Below, one piece after another: positions 1 to 12,800 of a stretch of 64,000 bases of DNA. Numbering within the stretch: position 1 is the first letter of the stretch; every line of letters begins with the position of its first letter. The stretch spans positions 619,878 to 683,877 of the forward strand of contig NW_002476013.1 of NCBI RefSeq assembly GCF_000189635.1. The letters run 5' to 3'. Source of the DNA: Tetrahymena thermophila SB210. Lineage: Eukaryota; Ciliophora; Oligohymenophorea; Hymenostomatida; Tetrahymenidae. Both the position numbers and the translations under genes were made by a program. Under the pieces are notes generated by a model. That model saw only the letters and a list, made by a program, of their open reading frames with translations. It did no database searches and was not told where the DNA came from.

Positions 1-3000
1 TTGCATGTTTTAGATGGAAGTTAATTATTGTAGTAAACTGAAAGGTCGAAATAACAATAGAGTTGTGAATCTGTTTATTTTTTAAAACTAGGTGGCATTT
101 AAACAGTAATAAAAGAGCCAGCAGGAAGGCTTGAGGGAGTTGTTATTAAAAATTCCAAAGGACCTATGTCTTCAGTATATAATTTATTTCTAGTTTACAA
201 TAACTTTTCCCACAACTAAATTTTAACAGGTGGCTATAAAGATGGAGAGTCAGTTTTTCCTGTAGCTACAAGATAGTTCAAAGGAACTTCTTTTAAGTAC
301 CATTGCTTAATTTCCCACTAACTTGGCTTTGCAACCATAGGGTTTTGAACTCTAAAGTTAACTACTAATGTTGTTCCATTTCTTTTCTAGAATCCATTTA
401 TGGGGTCAGTGAAATCAAGTTTAAAAGGTCCAAAAGAATGAACTAAAAGATAATTGGGTGAACCTGCAATATAATCACATTTAAATTAATAACCATAAGG
501 ATCAAAATCGGATGATTATAAAATAGCATTTCTACAAATGGTTTCTTTATTTAAACCTTAGAAATCTGATGGTATGATGATTTATATACATCCTCCATTT
601 GGAATATCTCTCAAAACATCGTAACGTATCGTATACTCAGATATTTCACCTTAAACTGTTGATGAAGCAGTTACCAACATTTGTGGATTTGGAATAGTTA
701 GAGGAGTTAATGTTTAAACAAAATTGCCAAGTTGAAACCAAGAAATTATACGTGATCTCCAATAGGTATATCCTTAAATTTGTTAAGGTGTTGGATTTAA
801 TGCAGCATAAGGAGGAGTATTCATATTAATATATCCTATTATAATAAAAAAGTAAATATTTTACTATAATCATGATATTAAATCATATTTCTTATATAAA
901 TGAGTTTATTAAGTTTATTAGATATGAACTTAAACTTTTATTTTTTATAAAATTTAGAATAAAAACCTGATATCATAGTGCCTGGATTTACTGGTCCATT
1001 GATGTGTATTAGAATTTATTTAGCTGAGTCATAACTATCGCATTTTACAGCAGAAGGAAAGCTAAATAATGAGCAGAGATCTATCCTTGGCATAATCCAA
1101 GTTTAAGGGAATTAATACAAAATGTGGTCTCCTGGTTAAAGTTTATGAGGCCCTGTTTAGAAACAAACATAGAGCTTACTTGGTGTGTCAATTATAGTTT
1201 GTGAGAAGGTAGGAGTGCATGATGAAGTAAGGTCAACAAAAACAGGCTTTTAGTGAAATGGTACTGAAAGAATTTAGTTTGTCATGTTAACTAAAATATA
1301 GCTGTTTTCATAAATGGGTCTAGTTATACCTATTTGATGATTTTTAAGTTAACTACTATTTGTATCAAATTAAAATAAAAATACCATTAGAAAAAAATGT
1401 GGTTTCAATTCTCATATTGACTTAAAGAACTTCTTTAACAGCTGAAGGATTAAAGACGTTTGGGATATGAATTTCATAGTCATCAGTAAATTTTGGGTCT
1501 AAATTGCTTATTATTTCATCAAAATTTGTTATTATTATTTAAGCTGGGTTTGGTTTTGTTCCTAAATACAACTAGCAGCTTAACTTATCAAAACCAGATA
1601 AAATACTTATCTTTTTGCCTTCACAAGGAACTTCGGTTCTTTGAGGTAATCCCTTTCCTTTTTTAATAAAGTAATAAAATTATAAATAAATGAGAATTAA
1701 ATTTTTTAATTTTCTATTTTTTTTCATATTTAAAATTAATTTTTAAGGTTTTTAGAATGAATAAAACAGTTTTTTTCAATAAATAAAATTTATTTCATTA
1801 AAAATTTTAAGTTTAGTTTAAATTAAATTTACCTAGAGCAGAATCAAAACCATTCTAAAAAATAGTATCAATCTGAGTAGAGAATTCCAAAATTATTTTT
1901 GTGCTTTGGCTACCAGCAATGTATGATTTTGGAATACCAAAGTGGTTAAAGTAGAAGATAAAAACGCTCATTCCGCATATGTTAGTACCACCATTAAAGC
2001 ATCTTACATCTGTAATGTCAGTATTCATCTTGTTTACACTATAAACCCAAAAATTACGGAAAGATGGAGGCAAATTTCTGTATGCTTTTTAAGCACTAAC
2101 CTATTTTGAACCATCAGATATGTCAACGGAAAGGATATAAGTTCCAGCCTAATTGATTAAAAATCCATCTCTTGTTGTAGAGCTGTCATCGTTACCTCTA
2201 TATCCAATTTAAAGTAAATATTATTTGTTAGCAATAATGCCATCTAATTTCAAAGATTTTGGAAGTAATAGAGTGACAACATTTCCAGTGATGATACAAT
2301 CTTCACAAATATCCCCATCAATAGTACAATAGAGGTAACCTTGCATAACTAAATCGTCTACGTCATAGACCTTCTCAATTGAAATAGGCTAAGAAACACC
2401 ACCACCAAAGTTAATAGTCATTGTGCTTCCCTTAGCAAAAGCCAATGGAGATTCAAATTACATTTTGAAGTATCCCCTATCTCCCTCTCTTGCAAGTCTA
2501 TCTTCAATGTAAAAACTAGACCACATAGCCAAAGTAGGGAATATATTAGGCCCATTAACAACCAAACCAGGTATTAGAACTCTTGAGAAATTAATCATTG
2601 TCTTATTATTTAGTAAAAAAATATAAAATAATTATCTGAATTTTTAAATTATTCTTAATTGAAAAATAATAAAAATTATAAAATTAAAATGTTTATCTTA
2701 CATAAGTTGGAGCATCATTCTAATTAGATGTTATATAATAATTTCCAGGATTCCAAGAAGGACCTTAAAAAACTGGAGATGTTGATCTATATATTACAGT
2801 TATCATTGTTTCTTATGGTACTTGCATAAATTGAGATATTTATAGGTAAAAGTCAGTACCTATTAATTTTTTAGCACAAACAATACTGCTATCAAGAGTA
2901 AGTTATGAAATTCCTGTTAATCCTTAATAGATTGTGCATGTATCTGAAATACTTTTATAACCTGGACTATTGTTTGGTAGTTTAATCATTATTTAACCAC

Positions 3001-6000
3001 CTGCTGGAATAATTCTACAATTTACAAAGCTCAGCCTATATTTTTAAATATAAAGTTATTGTAAAGATTCAATTTTCTTTCCTTTCTTAAATTAGTAGAA
3101 AAAAATCAATCGAAATTAAAATAATAAATTTATATTTTTATTTCGCTTAAATTAAGTATAACCTTTTCAGAAGAATTATAGTACTTAGTTATATTGAAAA
3201 AATAATCATAGCTTGTAAAAATATTAAATTTAATGAAAAAAATTAGATTAAAGATTTTAAAATTAAAATTAATTTTCTTATATATTTAATTTATTTACTT
3301 ATAAACCACTTCTGATTCCCATTCCATATCTATACTTTAAGCTCTAACTGGTATTCCAGGTACTTCATTTGGCAAAATTTCTACCAAAGCATTGAGGATT
3401 CCTCCGTCTACATATTAATCAGATCTATTCCATTATAAAAATCTAGCTTTTTATTTAGACTACCAATAATAACCTTTTAAAATAACACCTTATACTTTGT
3501 TTCCATCACCAAAATCGATTATATCATTAGCATTTTTAATATTATTCAAAATTAAGTTATTACCAAGGGGTACATTACTATTTAATGTTATTAAATAGTA
3601 AGTCTCCTTTGTTAGATAGTAATCTATATATTAAATTCTTCCACTAGCTGGTCCAAAATTAAATGTAATGGATTGTACTGCAAATCTTCTGTAGGTGTAT
3701 CTATAACTAGGGAAAATGATAATTATAGAGTCTCCTGCTGAAAAAGGAGTGTCATAAAAAGAAGACCCTAAATTCCAAAGAGTAGAAACGCAAATTTCTT
3801 AAAATTATGGAAGAGAATTTCCAAAATCAGGTTTTGCTTAAATTACTGGGGTCTTAGAAACTACTGAAGGGTCATTAACAGAGTTAACAACTTTTACATA
3901 AATAGTGTTAAGGATATAAGGATCTAAAATATCAACAGTATATGAAGAGTTTATTTAAACATAGCAAACTTTTGTTACATCTTCACATAACCTAATATTT
4001 GGTACATAAATTTCAATAGTTGTGCCAGAGCTAATTACTCTTGAAAAGCCTCTAACTTAAAGGACAACATTTTAAATTGCTGAACCTTAAAATACATAAC
4101 AATGAACATCAGGATGATCAGAGTCAGGGAATCCACATAAATTACCACCTATATAAACGGAGCATGGTACATTTTTACTTTCTACACCAACACCTATACT
4201 TTATCCAAGCTTAAAATCCCACCTTTAGTTTTAGAATATTTATGTCAAAATAATAAAAATTTCATTTAATATTAAAGTAATAAGTTTCAAGCAAATTTTT
4301 TATTTACTTTGAAGTGTTTTCGGAGTAAATAGTCTTCGTAGTCATGTTGAAATTAATGGCTCCTTCATAAGGAATACTTAAACCTATTTAAAAATAATAA
4401 ATTTATAAAAAAAGTATAACTTTATGTTGAAATACCTGTAGTTAGTTGAGCAATAATTACATTTTCAGTATCTCCACTTTCAGATCCTGTTGTTTATACA
4501 TTTGCAGATGTAAAAGGAGGTATTTCAATATCCATAACGTATAGATCTTATTCAAGAGGTTGATCAACATAATGCTAACCATTTTTAAATGTAAGTACTC
4601 TAAATAAGTATTTACCTCCAAAAGGAGGAAGTATAACACTGTCTATTGATATAGGAAGATCACATTGCCCTAGCCCATATTGATTGTCTTTAGGAAATTT
4701 AGCATAATTTGAGGATTTTGGAGTATATATTTTGTAAACATTTAAATTATAATTAACTGGAACAGTCTGGGAAGGATCACTACCAAATTTAGCAGCTTAT
4801 TTTTAAAAATTTTTAAGTTTGAATTGATTAATCAATATTTAAATTAATGTAAATTGTTTATGTTTTTAATTTAAGAATTTCATACAATTTGAACTTATCT
4901 AAAGATAAAAACAATTTTAGTAAGCTTCTTAATGTAAGTTATTAATTAATATTTTTTAAAATTAAATGATGTAAATCTAAATTGATGATAATTTTTACCT
5001 GAATTTTAGCCTTATTAAAAGTTTTAATTAAAATTAGCTGCTTTATTTCTCCATAAAAGTGGGATTTAAAGAGAAATTTGACCAGTCTATGAGGCTGTAG
5101 TTAATGGTAATTCGTTTCCAGGAGAAGGATATAACCTGAAATCTAAAGGAATAGTCTAACTAAAAGTACCATTTACCATTTTCTTAAAAAAATCAATTTG
5201 AACGTAGTTAAGACTATTGACTTCAGATATTGCCAAGCTTCCAGCATTAGTATTTTAATCTATTTTATATTTCTTACCATTTTGAGTTGTAAAAGTTTCA
5301 ATCACAAAAGGGCCGTATATTGCTGGTCTTCCTGGATTGACAGCAAATATTTTTACTTAAATTTGTTGAGAAAAAAATGTCTGAAAGTTTGTAATAATCA
5401 GCTATGAGCCCTAACTTACACAGGAAACATTTTCGTTTCCAGCTAATTAATATATATTAAAAAAATTATTCAATATTATATCCAGTTTAGATTAAATATG
5501 CTAGTTATAAATTTACGTGTAGGAGTAAGTCCGCTAATAACTCTACAAAAAGAATCCAAAGCAAAGGTTCTAACTTGTGAGTCATCTTTAGTAGGAGGTA
5601 ATGTGGGGAAGGTAATAACTATTGTACCAGGATTTTAAATTGTATTTGTAGGAGTAAATGTTATGGTATAGTCTATTCTTAAATTCATATTTAAAGGATT
5701 ACCAGAGACAGAAGTAGATTGAATTTAACCAGGCTAAATATTTATGCCAGACATTTAGTTATAAAATAGTTGTAGCACATTAAATGTACCTATTTATTTA
5801 AAAAAACATTTTCTAAAAATACTAAAAATATTTTTTTAAAACTAAAATAAGAGCTTTAGATTAATAATTAAAAATCTTAAGCAGTAGATTTAATTTATTT
5901 GTAAATAATAAGAAATAATAAAAGCTGTGTGTAAATAGTTAAATAAACTATTAAAATGTGCATAAATAAAAATTTAGAGATTTTTATAATATTTATTAAT

Positions 6001-7808
6001 AAAAATCTAGAGAACTTTATAATATTTTTCTATCAGATTCAATTAAATTAAATTATTTGATGAAATTTTTCAAAAAACAATTAATTATTTTTCTAATGAA
6101 TTCTTTCATTTGATTTAATATTAATTTTAATTTATTATGTTTGCTTTTAATAACTAATATCAAGCATACTTAATATTTGGTTGAAAATATATTTAGATTG
6201 ATTTAATTTATTTTTGAGAAATAATTTCTTATAATTAAATTATTCAGCTATTATCTAATCATTTTCTTACTTACATTTAATATTAATTTATTTGATAACT
6301 TTTTATTAAATCCCTTACACTAATTATAAATTTTGAAGATAAGTCGATGCAAATTTTTAGAGTACTAAAATAAATTAAATGATTGATTACCTGGAAATAA
6401 TAATTCAACTATAAAGTCAGAATAAAAGTCACTTGAAGTAGGATTTCTTATATTTCTAATTTAAATATTATAAGAACTTGGGGGAAGGCTTTATGAAATA
6501 GGAGAAAATATCAAAACATTATCTCCATTATTTGAGCAGTTTAAGAATTCTTGAGTCTCTACTATCTAGCATATAGTATTTTCAAAACTATGGTATTTAG
6601 GGAACCTTACTCTTATCCAAGACTAAGAAGGCAAAGCGACAACTGTACTTATGGTAAATTTATAGTTGGTTATGTATCCTCCAAGATTAGAACCATCGTT
6701 AGATATTTATATTTGATTACTTTTGATATATCTTGAGGTAAATGTTACTTTACCAAAACTTAAGTTTTAATCAATCGGAGTTGTTTCGATGAATGTTTCT
6801 ATTTTGAAGTTTCCAGATACTTAGTTAGCAGAAATAGAAGGATTCCTCAAAAATTTTATTGTAATCTATACAGATCCTGCGTTAATACTATCAGAAATTC
6901 CTGTGATTTTCAAAGACCTTTCAATCATATTCCATGATGCAGTAAAATAATTTTTAGTAAGAGTTCCATCTTGAGTTAGAAACACATCATTTTAGATGAT
7001 TGTGACCTAATTGTTGCTTGTTGTAACAAATGGAAAGTCTGCATCTGAGAGCTGTAATGAAGTATTTTCAAGAGGGTCTGTAAAGGTTGAAGAAGGAAAT
7101 GTAATCTTAATCACTCCTTTCTCTGTTAATCAAATATTTAATAAAAATTCAGAAAAGATTGATAAATACGCAATATTAATAATTGTGGTCATTAAAAAGA
7201 CTTTAAATTCATAATAAATTCTGGTAGATATTAAAGTTCAAAATACAAAAATTTGCTTGGTAAAAAAGTAAACTGAAGGATCAAAACTTTTAATTCTAAA
7301 GTCTAAAGAAATCTTTTTATTTTTTTTTAATTAATTTCATACAAGCCAATGAATATTATAATTTAGTTTCATTCTATTTTCTATTAGATTTTTTTTAATA
7401 ATTATTTATTTACATGGAGGTAATCTATTTTGCAAATTCATGTAAAATGTGTATGAAGAAATAGCTCCCTCATTAGTTCTTTCTAATACTACAGAGTCTG
7501 CTTTATCTGGATTGATGATACCTTATTCAAATATAAAGTAGAAATAAAGATTTTAATAAAACAATCATTAAAACATAAAAATAACTGATAGATATTCATT
7601 TCATTATTAGAGTAATTTAAATTATTTAGTTAATCATAGCTAATTAATGATTTTTGGTTTGAAACAAACCTGCTCAAGTAAGAATTAAGCTAATCAGATT
7701 TAAATTATCTAGAATTAAGATAATAATTATTATGATAAAAAAATTACCAGCCTTTAGGATATAAAGCTATATGTATGCTATTACGAGTAATAGCAACCTT
7801 TTGATCAT
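1..7808 (-). CDS. Large secreted/surface protein with repeated extracellular modules (3' end outside window)
   Basis: Not a family I can name. Thirteen exons on the minus strand: 7808-7748, 7521-7414, 7122-6391, 5789-5517, 5442-4999, 4795-4436, 4383-4308, 4222-3299, 3035-2702, 2601-1833, 1657-1385, 1329-967 and 835-1. Every junction keeps phase with GT...AG ends. About 1,850 residues lie in the window and the frame is still open at base 1. The start was chosen because residues 1-20 form a clear signal peptide (MIKR then a Leu/Val/Ile core). The rest is a chain of similar modules: a Tyr-x-Ile/Phe strand, a spacer, then Gly-x-Ile-x-Ile-x-Phe-Pro (KGVIKITFP, GTIVITFP, AGDSIIIIFP, SGTTIEIYVP). 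Most are followed by scattered Cys and an NP-containing strand (RNIRNPTSSDF). This suggests a beta-sandwich ectodomain. No TM segment is seen before the window edge, so secreted versus anchored is undecided. Gene structure is secure; function is unknown. Confidence 0.85.
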
Positions 7809-9817
7809 TATATTTATTGATTTTTTATCTCTTAATCAGTAATAAAGTGATAATTTGAGTAGATATGTTTAAGAAAGATTATGCTGCTTGCTTTAATACT
7901 TTAGATAAATTGATATTTATTTAATTATACTTTTTTTATTAAATTATTTTGTTTATATTAATTAAAAGGAAATCTTTTAATTTTTCAGAATGGCTATTTA
8001 AGTTTAAGAAATTATAATTATTTATTAATTGCTTAATAGTTTTTTGATTATATTTTTTTGAATCCAATTATTATTAAAAGGATAGAGCTAAATAAAATAG
8101 AGTAACCAGTATTTATATCTTTATTTTTTAAAAAGATATTTTATTTATTATCTTTTAAACATATTAGTTAGTATCTTTATTATTTATTATAAAAATTAAC
8201 ATTCCATAAATTCTAAATTAAATAGTTTTTATATCTTAAATTTTTTATTTGAGTTGCTATAATTATTTTCAAAATTTCATTAACAATTTTATCAAAGAAT
8301 TTTTAAGATAATAATTTTGAATGAAAAAAACAAAAATTTATTTAAATAAGCAATTTTTTTGATAATTTATTTATAATAAATTAGTTAATTTTTTAATTTT
8401 AATATAATTTACTAAGTTACTCATTTTTAACTTCTTAATTGGTGCAACATATAGGACACTATCCTCAAAACATTTTGTTTAAGAAAGAATTTTAAAAAGA
8501 GAGAAAAAAATAAGAACTTCATAAAGTAATTTTAATAATGAAAGAAAATATAAATAAATTTACTGAAAATAATAATTTCTGATTAAAAAATGATATTTAA
8601 CAAATAAATTATAATAAATTTTTAAAGTTGTTTATTTATCTTTAATATTACAAAATATTTAATATAATTAGTGTTTTTAAAGTTATTTGTTTCAATCAAG
8701 TATATATAATATGAGATTTAAAGTTTCTCACTTTTAATGTCTATTTAAATCAATAAAATAATTTTTTTTAATTTGTTTTTAATACCAAGTATAATTTAAA
8801 ATAATTAACTCATAATAAATTTAAAGTGCCATTAAAAAATTTCCAATAATATTTTAATAAAAAGTAATTACTGATGAAAATTTTTAATTTCGTAAATCAT
8901 AAATTTTGAGTAATGTCTTTCTTAATAATTTGCATATATTAAATTATTTTTTCTCTCAATTATTTAATATTTAATACTAAAAAATATAAAATTTGAACAG
9001 TAATAATCAACATATAAAAATTATTAAGCTAAATTGTGTTTAAGTATCAGATTAAAAAAAAAAACTTGTTGGTTGATATAATTTTAGAATTAAATTTAAC
9101 TTAACTAATATTTTTCATAAATTTTTATATTGTATAAAAACAATTAAATTACAGAATAAATCTTAATGTTAAAATTAATGAATAAAATCTATCCTGAAAT
9201 CAAAATAAAAATATTATTAAATATTAAAGAAAGTTTTAATTAAATAATTTAAGATAGTTATTTACAGTAAAGAGAAATATCTTGAGAAACTTTTCAATTA
9301 TTGAATGTAAGAACAACACTTTTTTTATTGGAATCAAATTTAGAATTGCCAACAAGTAAAAAAAATTGAGAGAATGAATAAAAGAGATAAGAGAAAGATG
9401 AATAAATAGATATATATGGCCAATAATTTTTTACAATCTTTTTGATTCATGATTTTGTAATATTATTGAAAACATAAATAAGAAGAATCATTATTTTTTT
9501 TAAAGAAATTAACAGAATTTTTGTAATTTTTAAGTTAATATTGATCATGCATTTAATTTAATGTTTATTGTTTAATGATTTCTTTATTATTTATGCATTA
9601 AATTAGTAATAATCAAAAAAAAAATAAACATATTGTGAAGAGCAAGCCAAATTCATTCAATAATTTAACAAAAATATTTGTTATTAGTTTCAATACAAGT
9701 AGTATAATATTAAGATTTACTTAGCTATTAATTATTTTAGGTAGTTTAGTTTAAGTTTATTTAGCCAAAGAAAGCTAAATTATATCCTAAAAATAAATTC
9801 ATTCTAAATAGTTGTCC
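7809..9817. other. Intergenic spacer between divergent genes
   Basis: Two kilobases of very AT-rich DNA separating the 5' ends of the minus-strand surface-protein gene and the plus-strand carboxypeptidase gene. I see no convincing exon or RNA gene. It must hold both promoters, but no specific element can be assigned. Confidence 0.6.
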
Positions 9818-12800
9818 ATGTGGAGTTAATGTAAGCTCATTCTTCTATTTATAATTATGTTTCTCTCTTTTTAAGTTAAATTTATTTATAGAGATTTAGA
9901 TTAGTTAATTTCCAGACTATGCTGACTCAGAAGAAAACGAATCAGTATGCAATTCTTAAGTTAATTCTAGCAAACCTTAAAAAGAGAGTATTCTACCACC
10001 TCCAAATCCTATTTTAAATCATAGATATGGAGATGATGAGATTAAAACAGCCCTAAAAGTAGTTTTTAAGTAATTTGAAAAATCTTTTAAGTTTAATCAT
10101 TTTTAGTGTCATACAATTTTATTTAGTAATATTTACTATTAATAGACCTCTACCAGAGTTTTCATCGTTAAATTAAGGGGAAAAGTTAGGCGGTAGACAT
10201 TAAAAATTCAAAGTAAAATCTATTAACAGATTTTGGATATATATACATCTTATAAATTATTAAATAACGAATGAAAAAAAACCAAAGATGTAAATATAAA
10301 TTAATATTAAAAGGCAAAGATTAGTTAAAAGTATAAAGAAGATGAAAAAGTAAACTCGAATTAAAATTAGTCGGACGATGAAGAATAACAATTGCACTAA
10401 ATAGAAAATATAGATGATGACTCACTCTATTCTTATTATTTCAATTTAAAAGTTCCTTAAGTCTATAAAAAATTCGATAATTCTAACTGTAACTCAATTC
10501 CTTACTCTAAAAAGAAATACTTTGCTAGTTATTTTTGCAACATAAGAAATATTATCTCAGATTAATCAGGAAAGCTGCTAATGGAGTAGAGTCTGTTAAA
10601 AACTAACACTAAATGCAATGAAAATAAAGAATAAGTTGATTTAATTGAATAATCAAGCACTTCCATTATTGGAATGGATGCATTAAATTAGCAAGATTAG
10701 CTTAAAACATTTACCACAGAACAAAGCACTCCAAAAAATATAAATATAGATAATAACTTTGTTTCAATCTCATAGCAACTGCCACAACCAATCTAAAGGC
10801 AAAAAAGCAACTCAAAACCAGGAGATTTAAAGTTTGACTCCAATTTCGAGAGTGGAAACTTGTTTGCTGCATTTAAAGTTATATATTTCAAATTTAAACA
10901 AATCTCTTTAAATTACTTATTGGTTTTGTTGAAATTAATTTTTTTGTTTTTATTCATTTAATAGATAAGCGAAAAAGAATATGATCTAGTCTTGTAGAAC
11001 GATATTAACTCTAAAGGAAATACTTAATGGTTTTTTTTCTCAGTCAGAAATATGATAAAAAACTAGATGGTTAAATTCAATATAGTGAACTTTGTAAGAT
11101 ATTTAAATAATTATTTTTTTTGAATTTGTTGAGGATTTCTTTAATAAATATTTTTTCTAAAAATAATTTTTATAATTCCAAATTTAATCAAGTAAACTAA
11201 GTATTCAATTAAGTAGTTTTAAAATGAAGCAAGTATTTTAATTACATCAAAGTTATTAATTCAGCTGTTAATAATCATTTTTAATTAATTAGAGTATTAA
11301 TAAAATAGCTAGTATCGATAAAGCTAAATATTTTATTTAAATAGCTAAATTATTTTAATAGAAGGTTATACAAAAGATAAATTAAATCTAGATGATTTTC
11401 ATATGAAAATGCCATATTTGAAAATAAAAATATAGATTAAAACTATTGATAAATTATCATAAAAAATAAAAAGCTTTTTTAATTAGTTAAGAGTATTTAA
11501 AATAAAAAATTTTAATTTTTAGATTTAGATTTAAAAGAAAGTAAAGAAAAGAAAAAGCTTTAATGATTGATTGATAATATTTTTTATTAAATTGATAAAT
11601 ACACAATTAAAAATTCTTTTTGATATATTTACAAAATTAGCTTAAGAATGATTCTCTATTTAATTATGGAATGAAGCCTGTAGTTTTTTCTTAATAGGAT
11701 AATAAAGTAAATGGTAATAGTTGGGGTAGAGAAGGATATAGTATTACATATGAGAAGAGTAACATTTTAAGAGAAGGTAGTAGCAGTAAATACTATTACA
11801 AGCTATCTTTTTCATATTAGTTTAAATACTCTAATGACACTGTATATTTTGCTCAATGTTTTCCTTACACTTACTCAGATTTACAAAAATTTACTACTTC
11901 TTTACTAAATGATCCACAAAGGAAGTGTTTCATTTCCAAAAAGCTTCTTTGCTACTCTATAGCTAAAAATAAATGTGATATTTTCACAGTTACATCTTCT
12001 TCTTATTTTGACAGTGAAAATGAGTAGAAAGATAAAGAAAATATAAGCTCATTTTAAGATGTTCTTTCTCCACTCAAGCGTCCTCATTAAGTAAATTTTT
12101 TGTTCATAAAAAAAATTAAAATAAAAATAAATTAGTTAAAAGATAAAAAGAAAATAGTCTTTTTAACAGCAAGGTAGCACCCTGGAGAGACTCCAGCTTC
12201 TTACATGATATAAGGTGTCATAGAATTTCTGACTGATCCATATGATGAATAAGCTGCATTTTTAAGAGAACATTTCATCTTTAAAATTATCCCTATGCTG
12301 AATCCAGATGGTGTTATACATGGAAACTATCGTTGTTCTTTAAGTGGTGTTGACTTAAACAGATAGTGGTCAAACCCTTCTCGAGTAATTTTATACAAAA
12401 GATTAGTAAAATAAATTAAATAAATTATTATTAGGAACTGCATCCAACTATTTATTTTGCTAAAAATGCTATCATTAAATATTGTACAGAAAGGAAGTGT
12501 AGATTTTTATGCGATTTTCATGGCCACAGTAAAAAGTAATAAATATGGAATATATATTTACTTTAATTACTATTTTATTAAATTTAATTGTTAAAATTCT
12601 TTAAATCAATAAGAAATTTATTTAAACTTAAATTAAATTATTTTGAAACTATATAAAAAATTATATTTAATTTACTTTTACATTAGTTATTTAATTCAAA
12701 ATTATGAAAATATTAATAAAATAATTTAAAATAGAATGAATAGTTTTTTTTATGGAAATCCTTATGAAGAAGACCCATATTTGCCAAAAATAATACCTAT

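Noticed and set aside
10070-10274. Reading straight through from exon 2 of the carboxypeptidase
   Set aside because: That frame meets TGA at 10272. Splicing 10069 to 10146 and 10212 to 10320 keeps the frame and gives a more protein-like sequence.
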